Assembly (NCBI GenBank): GCA_033182465.1
Contig: CP137323.1
Span: forward strand, 186,001-250,000
DNA from: Sanghuangporus weigelae
Taxonomy: Eukaryota > Basidiomycota > Agaricomycetes > Hymenochaetales > Hymenochaetaceae
Length of the DNA: 64,000 nucleotides
Direction of reading: 5' to 3'
Below the pieces are notes generated by a model. The model was not told the origin of the DNA, searched no databases, and was given only the letters and a program-made list of their open reading frames with translations. This document shows positions 25,101-35,000 of the stretch, piece by piece. The translations under genes were made by a program, and so were the position numbers. The first letter of the stretch is position 1. The number at the start of each line of letters is the position of its first letter.

Positions 25101-25899
25101 TAAGGATGCGTATAACCAAGAAGCCGCAAAAAAAAACGCTAGTATTCCTCCGCGCATGTCCTTATCTCCCGCAGCAAACATATACGCGCCAACTGCAAGC
25201 CATGAGCCCGTCTCGATCAGACCGAAAACGGTGAGGGTGATCGTAAACCAAAACGGCGACCGTTTCTTGACATATTCGTTCTCAGCAGCATCCTTTGGCT
25301 TGCTTTCGTCATAATCCAAAGCCTCAGCATCTTCCAAAGACAGAAATTCTTCCAGTGGCGACGAGAACGGGATGAATCTGGAGAAAACGCGTATGGAAAG
25401 AAGACGGAGGAGGTAAAGTGCAACGAGAGTGAATGGGATGAAGGCGCCCCAGGTTGTTCTTACGCAAGCATCCTCAAGGTCGAATGGACTTGAAGATGGG
25501 CAAAAGAACATAGTGGTGGTCGAAGGACAAAGTGTCCTGTGGGCAGCTGCGCCCGGCGATGTGAGAGCGAGTATAAGTAGTAATCTCTTTCGGCGCCTGC
25601 CCTATTTTTGGATTGGATAAGGTTACTGATTACTCAATACAAATACATCTCATCCTTGCCTTCTTGCCCAGTTACCTCAAATCAAAGTCGGGCTACTTAC
25701 ACCGTCTTGTACTCACATCGCATACTTAGAACACCTATATGGGACATTCATACTGGCCCGTTCTTTTTCTGAGTTCCGTTTCACTCCATCACTTTGTAAC
25801 ATGCTCCATGTGGTCTCTTCTGATGATCGTGCTTTCGTAGAATACAAATGGCCGAGCCGGAAAAGACGACGAAGTTTTGTCAGGGCAATCAGTTCCGCA
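18922..25899. repeat. Tandem segmental duplication, copy 2
   Basis: Second copy of the 11401-18921 block, in the same orientation. It ends near 25898, where the sequence GACGAAGTTTTGTCAGGG is followed by DNA unlike the copy-1 continuation. It lacks the 0.5-kb insertion found in copy 1. Confidence 0.92.
19450..25511 (-). CDS. ABCC (MRP-type) full-length ABC transporter, copy 2
   Basis: Paralog of the gene at 11930-18004 with the same exon layout and motifs. Exon 1 starts at 25511. NBD1 has [21 protein letters not shown] and the LLDDP Walker B; NBD2 has [16 protein letters not shown] and VILDEAT; the stop is at 19450-19452. The first exon differs from copy 1 at a few dozen residues, including a shorter N-terminus ([15 protein letters not shown] against [17 protein letters not shown]). 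The second transmembrane domain and NBD2 are almost identical. All splice sites I checked are kept and no stop interrupts the frame, so both copies look functional. The role is inferred as efflux or vacuolar sequestration, as for the family. Amino-acid changes cluster in the N-terminal membrane domain, which could alter substrate range. Confidence 0.93.
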
Positions 25900-26849
25900 G
25901 TGGTTCCGTGCTCAACATGACTCGACGCGGTATTCTGAAATACACACCTGATCATCTCAAAGAGTCTGCAGGTCTTATCGACAGTTCTCGATTGATCAAT
26001 TGCATTGCTGCTTGTAATTTCCCAGTCCAGTCAGTTGCAGTACTTGCTAAAACTGGATTTCCGGCACGGTTTTGTATCTAAGTGGCCGTGTCACAATGTT
26101 TGTCCTTTAGCATCCACTGCCATCGTCCTATCGCTATCACTGCGCAGTGATTCTCTGTGATATCTCATCTGTGCTGTGAGCATCTTCATATTACTTCTCA
26201 ATGGATGTTTTAACTGGTAATTAATATCTTCTGTAGGGAATCCCTTCAAATGATCTGCTCTCTACCAATTTTGCTCATTGCAGGACGGGACTTGGTTATC
26301 CCCGGTGTGTGTGTTCGCCAGGTGAGTGGTGTTCTATGATGGATTCTATGCTGATTCGGTCCTGTAGCAACCGGCAGCAATCAATCGAGGCCGTAAATGT
26401 CACAGCAGCAGGAAAAGCGAAATACAGATACTCAGTTTGAGGTTGATCCAAATTTGAAAGGTGCGTGGGTCATACGACGTTGTCTCTATCACTGAGACGG
26501 AAATCCCCAGTGTTTAGGAGGAAATGGAGCAAGGACGTATTGTCCGTCGTGTAGTCTTAGATATCTCGAAATGATCGAATGACTTTGGCCTATCATGCCA
26601 TTTCGATTCGGAAATAATCGATTTTCTTTCAAATGTACTGGACAATACACATCTCGGTAATAGCAATTACAATCTACAAAACCATCATTAACCTTCTCTA
26701 ACCTAGCCGGAATAAGATCAGCAAATTTTCGTGCGGCGTGGATATGATATTGAGCGGTGCAAACATTATTCTGCTCGGCACGGCTTTAGATGAAAGATGA
26801 AAGAATACAGCTCTAAGAATGCGCATACCATCGTCTGTTGCGGATTGGG
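25900..26849. other. Gene-poor region right of the duplication
   Basis: No supported gene. A short open stretch starting in the copy-2 upstream DNA (25848-26081) has no family resemblance and no splice continuation. Nothing repetitive was seen. Confidence 0.4.
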
Positions 26850-27347
26850 CTACGGGACGTTGCTGCGCGTCTCGATCTTCAACAAATACTGATCTACTGG
26901 TCCAAGGTCTGCTTGCTGTACGGAAGGATCGCTCCTTTTTTCTGTGAGTCGAGCATGAGCTTGAGTACACCCAGATGCTCATGAATTCAAGTTACCTGTA
27001 TCAATGGTAACTTCAATTTTAATCGGAGACGAGGAGGCGTGGATATCGGACTTCTCGTCAGGAGGACTGCAGCACGGAGAGGCATTCGAGGATATGCGAG
27101 CCGACTCAGATGGGATTATGCGGATACGACTGGCCAGTGCTTCGAAGAGTCGTGTGAATCGATTGGGATTGCCGGACGAATTGGGATGGCATGCGGAAAG
27201 AACGCCGTTGATCTGGTACAAGCTCATCATATCTTCAGGTTCTAAACGCAACAGAACAGTGAAAGCTGAACCGAAGGACCGAGGAAACTGGAGTGCTGAG
27301 GACAATAGCTGAGGACGAGACGTACTAGCAAGTGAGTTTATATCCAT
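26850..27347 (-). CDS. Possible two-exon gene, 147 aa, unrecognised
   Basis: Exon 27347-26996 begins at ATG (MDINSLASTSRPQLL) and ends at a GTAACT donor. Splicing to 26941 (CTCACAG acceptor, 54-nt intron) keeps frame and stops at TAG 26850-26852. The predicted protein is polar and Ser-rich with SPIKIEVTID before the junction, and has no signal peptide, membrane helix or motif I know. The opposite strand is open over much of the same stretch, so this could be chance. Transcript evidence would decide. Confidence 0.28.
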
Positions 27348-29620
27348 CTTTAGGCGCTGACTGATATCCAAAAAAAGCTACGTCAGCCTGAGGAAACCAG
27401 AAGGCCTTCAAGATGCACTCTTGCAGCCCGACTCCAGAATGCGGGCAAGGCTGAGGACCTACATTTGGAAAATCTACTTCTTCGTTTATCGCCATTCCTT
27501 TGAATAACTGCCCAGGACTGGCAAGCGGCTCGAAGAAGACATGGAATCCGTGAGAGAATGATCTGGCTCGTTTGGTATTCGCCCGATTTAGGATCCGCCT
27601 GGATCTATCGTGCTGGATCCGAAAAGATCGTTTATGGATGGCATTACAGTAGTACTAGTACTACGAGCTATGACGTCACACCTTACAATGTTGATTGGGT
27701 ATTTTTTTGTTCAGCCTGGCTGTACACTGCACTGCATCCATTCCATCAGATCCTCCCAGGAGCTGAGTAGATGAGATGATCTCCGCTTACAAAAGCTCGC
27801 TTTTGCTTATCACTGAAAAGCGATATAACGATGCCTACGCACAAAGGCGGTTCATATTCCGGATCGATTCAAATCGGCTCGGACGACGAGGCGAGAACGA
27901 GCCTATGCCTGTCCATATCCTGCTCTGAGTCCAACTACGCCTTTGAGTTCACTACTGAACACAAAGGTTCCCTGGTGATCCGTTTGGAGTGACGAGCGAA
28001 ATTTCAAAGCTGGAATGTGTCATGCCGAACGCGCAGAAAGCATGTTTCGGACAATGGACCTACGGATTTGCATCGTAGAATATGCGCGGAGCGCTGCTGC
28101 ATATGAATTGAGGATATATATCATTACGACGAATCCATAACCTATTGACTAAAAATCTTTCCAGCTACATCTTACATGGTCTTTTGGACAAAAATGGAGA
28201 CCTCTTCAGCAAGTATAGATGCAATTGGAAGCCCGAGCTCCGAGCTTCAAGGAGCCTTTCACAAGAAATAGTTCAAGGAATAAGCTTTGAGAGTTCTGAA
28301 GCCATGTCGCTTTGCATTTATACCTGTATCTGCATCCGTCGATATTAATGAAAGCTACTTTTCTTGTGTATTTCAAATCTCGAAGCTTATGCATCGACAG
28401 AATTCCAAGTACCGCATCCAACACTGCCTTTTTCCGGCCCATGGAGTTTGGTCATTTCTTCGTCCGATAGCTCAAGACCGAAATTTGAGCATTGTCGATG
28501 ACTCCGTCCGGCTGAGCCGATCTGGGAAGAGGTGCAAACTGTACAGATTCATGACTTGGTTGATTAGTAATGTTGATTGTAGAAATAGAATAGTCATTGC
28601 CTTTCTGTATCGAGCAGGAGATTTCCCCAGTGATTGTGTTATCATACCAGAATCAACTCTCGGTCGGATGGAGAAGGCGAGACGGCGAAAGTATACGGAC
28701 ACCCTTTGTGACATCCTGAACAACAAAATGAGAAAGGTCGCCACGGATGAGTGATGAATAGGCTTGGATGAAGATGACATGGTCTCTGCAATAGGCTACA
28801 ACAGGCTTCTGTTGGCAGAATGAGCGCAGCCAAGTCCGGCAAGAACTCGATTTAGGCGAATGCCAAATCGAGCAAATGCCTTGACTCACGAACCTCGATT
28901 CACTGCAGGCGTCTCTGGTCCAGCCTCTCGGGTCTCTTCCAAGTGATGAGCACAGCTTCCAATGGATAGCATCCCAGTCGCAGTAAATCGCAAAAGCCCG
29001 AGATCGAGAGAAGGTATCTTTACCAGTCCGGCCATCCAGTCGTTCCAGGAACTCTGACATAGCGCTTCGCAAGGAGAGCACAGTAGGTCTGCAAACATTT
29101 TTCGTTACCAGGTAGAGGGGCAACATATGAGATACCAGCCTATATAAGTTATAATTATAAGCCGCATGATAAATGTTCCGCGATAAGAGGGAGCCGCCGA
29201 TGGGATTCTCTCAAATCGGAATCTGGTAAGAGAATCGTCAACAAGATGGAGGATTTATATCACTATTCCGGCTTGAAAGGACTAGTAATACACAGAAGTT
29301 AAAGGACATGAAGAACTCACTGACATTACAGGGCCATACGCTGGCAGTGGCATGCAGCGATCGTTCTCAAATCAAAGAATAGGCACTTCATATTGAGTCA
29401 ACCTTACGATTGTCTGAAGGGGCAAAAGTAATGACATTATTGTGCTGAAGATTAATATTGTCATGGGTAGATGTAAAGGACAAGGAACGTGTATCATCGA
29501 GACCAAATTAGATATATATAGCTACACTTACAAAGCTATGCCTGCTTAGATGATCAAGGCATGTGATAACAAAAGTGAAAGGCAGGCTCAATGCCTTTCT
29601 TTCAAAAAGTCGATCGCAAA
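27348..29620. other. Unresolved region with one long uncharacterised frame
   Basis: On the minus strand 29126-28653 is open from an ATG (MLPLYLVTKNVCRPTVL...) for 157 codons, and the plus strand is open at 28287-28754. Neither resembles a family I know and I could not extend either with consistent introns. 29130-29620 holds nothing I can name. Confidence 0.3.
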
Positions 29621-30937
29621 TTACTCAGGACAATTAGTTCCCAATTGCTTTCCTCTACGACGGGTCACCACCATCGACTCGATTCGACTTTTGTTTAATG
29701 CTGGAGACTTGTACGGTGTGGCCTGATGCTTTACCGAGCGTTCTGAAGAGGTTCGAAGCGCCAGACGTTGACTACGTGGAGTGCTTGGTCGTGTAGCGAC
29801 TCTACGGGTTTTCGGCGGGTGCTTCCGTCCCTCCTCAAGGATTTGTCCGGGAATGTTTCGGGTTTCATCTGTATCACTCTCTTCAGGAAGCTCTGTCAAC
29901 GGGCTGCCTTCTCGACCAAAAAGCTTGCAGTAAGCAATATAGTCAAAATCCATGCTACTGTAACCCTGATCATCCGCTGCGACCAAAGTCTGGCTCGAAG
30001 CAAAGGATGAATCGGTATCAAAAGTCTTATCAATTCTTGCATTCCACCTCCATCGCACATAGTCGAAGGTCGGCTCGGGTGTGGGACCACGATGCTGTGC
30101 CAATGAGTTGCTTGTCTCCGAGAACGGAGTCTGCTCTCGGGGATGAAGGGATGGTGGGGGCATCTGACAGCTAGGTGCTGGAGATGAAAATCGGGATCCA
30201 GGAACTGCAGACAAGGCCTCAGCGTCGAAGGGCTCGTGAGCTTTTCTAGATAACCCGAGGTTATTCTCCGTCGCGTAGCATCGTTCGATGTTCAGCTTTC
30301 CCCGAGCTCGCGTAACTGTTCTAGGATCCTCGCATTCAAAAGTGCGCATATCAGATTCTTGATAAACGAAGTAGGCGGAACGAGGACCCGCATGTCCCTC
30401 GGAGTCTGGTGGCTGCGTTGTTCCGGTGAAATGTGACGCGGATGTGTACGACTTGATCGATTCCGGTACACGAGCTATGTCATTTCCTGTCGCGACTTCG
30501 GTGGCTAAATCTGAGCCGGGTGCGTTTGCAAACATGTTCGGTACGAAAGGAGCGCGTCGTGTCCATTGACCTATCCTTAGAGAACCAGAAACATGCGATG
30601 ATGTCACTAAGCTCGCAGGACGTCCCGCTGTTTTGTCCGAGATATCATCAGGACAGTCCTCTGCGACAGAGGATTCGCTTTCCGAATCAGCTTTTGGAGT
30701 AGATATATCACATGGGCCCGCGTCTTCATCCATTCCATCACCATCCACAGTTAAATCATGAGTATCGAGACTCGGGTCGGTCTGAGAAACAACGACTTGA
30801 TGGGTGCATGAGATGTCTTCAGGTATACCAGCCGTATCTTCAAAGAACCTGGTACGTGTACGTATACCATCGTCGAGGACTTTTCTCGCTACTCGTACAA
30901 CAGGATCGTATTCCTGTCGCACGGTTACACTCGGCAT
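29621..30937 (-). CDS. Single-exon disordered protein, 438 aa (hypothetical)
   Basis: An uninterrupted frame from ATG at 30937 (MPSVTVRQEYDPVVR) to TGA at 29621. The frame stays open 22 codons further upstream but has no ATG there. The protein is polar and low in hydrophobics: acidic/Ser stretches near residues 40-100 (VDGDGMDEDAG, SESESSVAEDCPDD), Pro/Ser-rich middle, the word SPLTELPEE near residue 360, and a strongly basic Arg/Lys/Thr/Pro-rich C-terminus (KHPPKTRRVATRPSTPRSQR, VVTRRRGKQ). The pattern suits a nuclear, intrinsically disordered protein. Nuclear location is inferred from the basic tail only. There is no catalytic domain. Lack of introns is unusual for this window. Confidence 0.68.
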   Translation of the reverse strand: MPSVTVRQEYDPVVRVARKVLDDGIRTRTRFFEDTAGIPEDISCTHQVVVSQTDPSLDTHDLTVDGDGMDEDAGPCDISTPKADSESESSVAEDCPDDISDKTAGRPASLVTSSHVSGSLRIGQWTRRAPFVPNMFANAPGSDLATEVATGNDIARVPESIKSYTSASHFTGTTQPPDSEGHAGPRSAYFVYQESDMRTFECEDPRTVTRARGKLNIERCYATENNLGLSRKAHEPFDAEALSAVPGSRFSSPAPSCQMPPPSLHPREQTPFSETSNSLAQHRGPTPEPTFDYVRWRWNARIDKTFDTDSSFASSQTLVAADDQGYSSMDFDYIAYCKLFGREGSPLTELPEESDTDETRNIPGQILEEGRKHPPKTRRVATRPSTPRSQRLALRTSSERSVKHQATPYKSPALNKSRIESMVVTRRRGKQLGTNCPE

Positions 30938-31003
30938 CTGTGAGTTACGATTGAGAAAGCGGATTGTCAGATACTTGGGTAAACGAAGATGATTATAGTA
31001 CAA

Positions 31004-31340
31004 ACGTTTAAGGAAGAAAGGATGCTGAGCGAGAGGTTCAATGAAGCGGCGAGACTCCAGATGGGATATGTACTAGGATGTGAATTCAGAACCGGTCGGC
31101 GGTTATGTTTATAAAGGCGCGCTCCGCCATGGCCACGCATCCACGAACCTAAGCAAGAGCCACAGAGTGGCCAGAATTCTCACGCCCTAGCCAAAGGTGC
31201 GTCAAAATGTCAATGCGAGAATGGAAAGGGTTCCACATTGGTTTCCGATTCTATTCATACGCGGGCCATCGGAGCAAACCACACGACTGTATGTGAGCTG
31301 ACCTGACAGAGGAAAAGCGAGCCACAGCACTATTTGGAGC
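31004..31340. other. Spacer upstream of the disordered-protein gene
   Basis: Contains the likely promoter of the minus-strand gene ending at 29621. No further feature is seen. Confidence 0.4.
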
Positions 31341-31343
31341 TCC

Positions 31344-31833
31344 TTGTTCTCTCGGCAAAGTAGCCACAGAACTTTTAGACCAGTTGACTTGACGGGCGTC
31401 TGGATGAGGAGCCTTTCAATTCCTACCTCAAAGCTTTCCGATGGAGGACTTATCTTACTGGATATCGCGCGTGCCAACCTTCCGAATGCAGAATTTGCAT
31501 TTCTTTCAGCTTGCCATACTGCAGAACAGGGTCCTAATTTCGCGCTGCATGAAGTACTGCATCTAGCAGCGGGCATGCAGTTCTGCGGGGTTCCGAAGTG
31601 TGGTCGGCACAATGTGGCAGCTGCTTGACAAGGATGGTCTTTTCCTTGCTGATGCTGTTTATGGACACCTTATGGGTGATCTAGAAGAGGGGGAGATCAG
31701 ATTCAAGAGGGTTGCTGAGGCTGTTCGTCAGTCTGCATTGAGACTCAGGGAAAGGGGAGATGAGGGAGACAACGGAGAGAAGGTGGATATTATGGTCGAG
31801 CGATGGGTCAACCTTGTGCATATAAATGCCTGA
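31344..31833 (+). pseudogene. Broken C-terminal fragment of a CHAT-domain (caspase-like) protease gene
   Basis: The frame beginning near 31380 reads LILLDIARANLPNAEFAFLSACHTAEQ, then LHEVLHLAAGMQFCG. After a one-base frame change near 31590 it continues VVGTMWQLLDKDG, AVYGHLMGDLEEGEIRFKRVAEAVR and ends MVERWVNLVHINA with a stop at 31831-31833. This is the C-terminal third of the TPR-CHAT proteins that are strongly expanded in mushroom genomes. The catalytic Cys (FLSACHTA) is kept, but the preceding His motif (HIACHG-like) and all TPR repeats are missing upstream. It is a host gene remnant that cannot code for an active protease. Confidence 0.82.
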
Positions 31834-32174
31834 CTGTATATACTGCCTTGCACTCAAAATCTTTGTTCCGATAGTATGGGGCAAGTAATTATTACGACTT
31901 ATTGCGGACTTCCACTGAACCAAACGCATTCGAAAAAATTGTGACTGCAGAATGTCATTTGAGAGTAAACTAAGCTCAAGCAAATTCGCCTGATCAGAGC
32001 CTAGAGATGGACGAATTCATCAATGATTTAGTTCCGCTGTAGATATCGGAGTCCGGAGTAAATAGAAAAGATCATGATACATGTCGTTATGGGACGCAAG
32101 AAGTCTTGACTGAATACTTACCCTCAACGACTTACAAATAACCGACAAGGCATGTGTTCGTAATTATTGCATAA
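31834..32174. other. Spacer between CHAT remnant and MITE
   Basis: I see no gene, repeat or RNA in this stretch. Confidence 0.4.
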
Positions 32175-32645
32175 GAGCCTGTTCGGCTGCAGCGTGATGT
32201 GAGATCGTGTTCCCTCAATCGCAACGAGTACCTCAACCGTGGGAATGGTTTTGCACTCCCCATCTCGCGGCTGGTCCCAAACCCTCACTTTTGCTGAGAG
32301 CCCATAGCACCACATTGCAGGCATGTAAAAATTCAATTTCAACTGGGGAGTAGTGCGCCCGTATGGATAGATTATTTTTGTGATTTTTAATTAATTTTTT
32401 TGTGGTTGAGTTGTCGTGTATGGATGAGATAGTGGCAGATGATGTGAGATACCGCTATCTGAAAAACAGGTCTGAGCTGTTTTTGAGATAGAGGTCCATT
32501 TGGCAGGGAAGTGATGTGAGAACGTGATTTCTGAAAGTGCACCGAACGCTCACCTCAACCTCAGATCACACCTCTACATCATCTCAAATCACGCGGCATT
32601 TTTTGGCAGGGAATATCTCAGATCACGCTGCAGCCGAACAGGCCC
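32175..32645. mobile_element. PIF/Harbinger-like MITE, 471 bp, TAA target duplication
   Basis: The element starts GAGCCTGTTCGGCTGCAGCG and ends, read backwards, GGGCCTGTTCGGCTGCAGCG; the inverted repeat continues to about 31 bp (GTGATSTGAGAT). TAA stands directly outside on both sides (32172-32174 and 32646-32648). A 3-bp TWA duplication plus GGGCCTGTT-type ends is the signature of the PIF/Harbinger superfamily. No transposase frame is inside. Confidence 0.82.
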
Positions 32646-32988
32646 TAAAAGGGTTGTCGGTATGCGATAATTACCCCATGTCATAACATCGCAGAGCAAT
32701 CCCACTGCAAATGCATCACAAGAGCCTCTTTTCGGATGGTGAAGGCTATGGACGAGGACGAAGAGGACTTGCGGTGATAATCTTCTGTTAATTTTTCATT
32801 CATTGTGCATATAGTTACATCACCCTCAGCGAACGGACGAGCTATTCTTGTCTGAGCCAGTCGTTTGTTCGGAAGGACATATTTATTACGACAGACAAGT
32901 ATTCACCTCAAAGCAAGTATATTCAAAGCGAGCACATTATGCGTAACGACAAAAAGCAGGAGTCAAAGCAAATATCTGAATGAACTCT
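32646..32988. other. 3' flank of the MYND gene
   Basis: No gene is apparent. It contains the downstream region of the minus-strand MYND gene. Confidence 0.4.
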
Positions 32989-34369
32989 TCACCATTGCAC
33001 AGGCTCATTCGGTTCGACATCCAGACAGATGTCCAGAGTCCAGTCACCAACCATTTTCGCCCATCGATAAATCTTAAGGCCCATGAGACCTTTCGTACGC
33101 ACTAGGTTGTCAATGCGCGCATACGCAGAGGGATCGGCTTCGCGGAAGATGTACCCAACGAATGATCTCCGTCGATCATACACCATCATACCGTTTATAT
33201 CGCCAAGAACAGGGACTTGAATCTTCACAATGAACGGAGTCGATCCGTGCACATTCTCCGGAGGCGATCCGTTCAAGTTCCACATCTTCTGCTTTGTTAA
33301 TTCGCTCGGCATCGCGTTTTTGTTCATAATAAACATGCTTGAATCTTCAGGTGCTTCCGGCAGAGAGAAAGGAACCGTCTGCCATATCCCTTTCGATAAA
33401 GGATTACAGAGCTTCTTGTGCTCTTTCCAATGGGAAGCTTGGCATTCTAGAGATAGGTTGCTAAGAGTGCACTCTTTTTTGAGATTGGGAAGGGATCGTT
33501 TACCTTTGCTGCAATATGCGACAGACTGGCAAGCTGAGCATCTACTGACGGCAGGAACTCCGCATCGAACGCAAGAGGACTTCGTCAGCGAACCAATATT
33601 CTCTGCAGTCAGAGCTCGCAACGGGAGAAGAAAAGACCGTGCATGTGTCCGTTCCGAGAAGTGCCTGGATGGTTTGAATGAAGCAGCGACTCGCTTACTG
33701 TTCTGCTCAAGAATCTTAACTAGGAGTTTCAATTCCAGCAGCGTTGCTTTTATTTTTGGGACCACATCAGCTCTTGTTGCGAGAAAATCGTAGGCACGAG
33801 CGAGACCTGGACCTGATCCGTGATCATACAGAACCGAAACGAGAGGGGTGCTATCATCGAGCGAATAGACCCCGAGAAGCTGTGAAGTCAAACAGTACTA
33901 TGTAAGCGATTTTTAAGATGTGAATGATGTTTATACTCACTCGAAACGTAATGCTGTAGGTTTGTTCAGCATCCTCGACCAAGAATATCTTGCAGCTGTG
34001 AGAACCGCAATAATGATGCGCTATTCCCATCAGAGTCTGGCGGACATCTGTAAAGACATTTGCGTATAGGGGCACGTTGCGGTTTCCCATCACCTGTTCT
34101 CGAAATCAGTTGTGCGCGCTCTCGTCCAAGCTGCATTCTTGATACACTTGCATCAGGGTCATCGAGTTCGTACCATCGTCTTCTCTCCATGCCTTCAGAT
34201 CTTCTGGATTGACGCGTCTTGGAACGAGATTTGCTACTCTTTGAGTCATATCGATCGCCTTCGTGAGCTTTTCGACCAGCGCGTCTCTGGTGAGCTTTGT
34301 GTCGGCTGGATAACGGACGCCCATAGAGTCAAGAATGCGAATTGATTCATCTTTAGATATGCTGGCCAT
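32989..34369 (-). CDS. MYND-type zinc-finger protein, 402 aa
   Basis: Four exons, 34369-34148, 34093-33941, 33879-33504 and 33446-32989, keep frame exactly and give 402 residues from MASISKDESIRILDSMG. The MYND finger lies mid-protein: CVRCGVPAVSRCSACQSVAYC, then after the last intron ECQASHWKEHKKLC, supplying the usual C-x2-C / C-x2-C / C-x3-C / H-x3-C zinc ligands. The N-terminal half has no known domain; the C-terminal part (IVKIQVPVLGDINGMMVYDRR) looks globular. MYND fingers bind proline-rich peptides in partner proteins, so a protein-interaction role is inferred. The last intron (33447-33503) is 57 nt, a multiple of three without stop, so retaining it would insert 19 residues into the finger. 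The gene is divergent from the epoxide hydrolase gene at 35001. Confidence 0.9.
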
Positions 34370-34466
34370 ATGTCGATGGTCTACCGTGACGGTAATGAGA
34401 AAAGTTTCTTACGCGACTGGAGGCACGATGCACGTGATGGACGCCCGAAATTTCTCGCGATCACGA

Positions 34467-34499
34467 GGGCGCGTTTGAGTCTGACACTCAAACGCGCCC
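34467..34499. promoter_or_regulatory. Perfect 14-bp inverted repeat in the MYND / epoxide hydrolase divergent promoter
   Basis: GGGCGCGTTTGAGT (34467-34480) and ACTCAAACGCGCCC (34486-34499) are exact complements around CTGAC. It lies about 100 bp upstream of the MYND start codon. It may bind a dimeric factor (the GGCGCG core is E2F/MBF-like), form a hairpin, or be a small element remnant; nothing here distinguishes these. Confidence 0.45.
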
Positions 34500-35000
34500 A
34501 ATGACAACTGTCCTCTCCGCTGATCCATATTCATACATCAAGTACCCGCTATCTTTCAGTATCTTGCGCGCATAATTGTGGCTTATATTCCGGCCTTGGG
34601 TTTGCAAGGTCTAACCGATCCGATCGGTTTCGTCAAGCATCACTCTCGACACTCCGTTCTAGACAATGAATATGGATTGGAATTTTGCTCGTCGTTCAGT
34701 AGACTCTGAGAAAGTAGCGTAACGACGCGTCTTGTAATGCGCGGAGCTATATAAAACCGAAGGGCACGATGATATGCTTCAGTACCTATTACTTCTTATT
34801 TATACTATTATAGATTTCGTGTGACAACGTTTTCCCGAATCGATCATGAGCACAGATGAAGATTAGATTTGTCATTTTCAATGACCTAGGCCTGTCGTCA
34901 CTTGACTTACAATAGCTATTACCTCCGTCGGGCATGTCTGTCACCCGGTCATCTTTCACAGCTACCAGAGACACACCCTCGTTCCTTTCAGCGAATAAGC
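34500..35000. other. Intergenic, promoter of epoxide hydrolase 1
   Basis: No gene is seen. Pyrimidine-rich DNA just before 35001 fits a fungal transcription start region. Confidence 0.4.

Noticed and set aside
26979-27371. Start codon upstream of 27347 for the weak gene at 27 kb
   Set aside because: The frame stays open a few codons further, but there is no ATG; only 27347 offers one.
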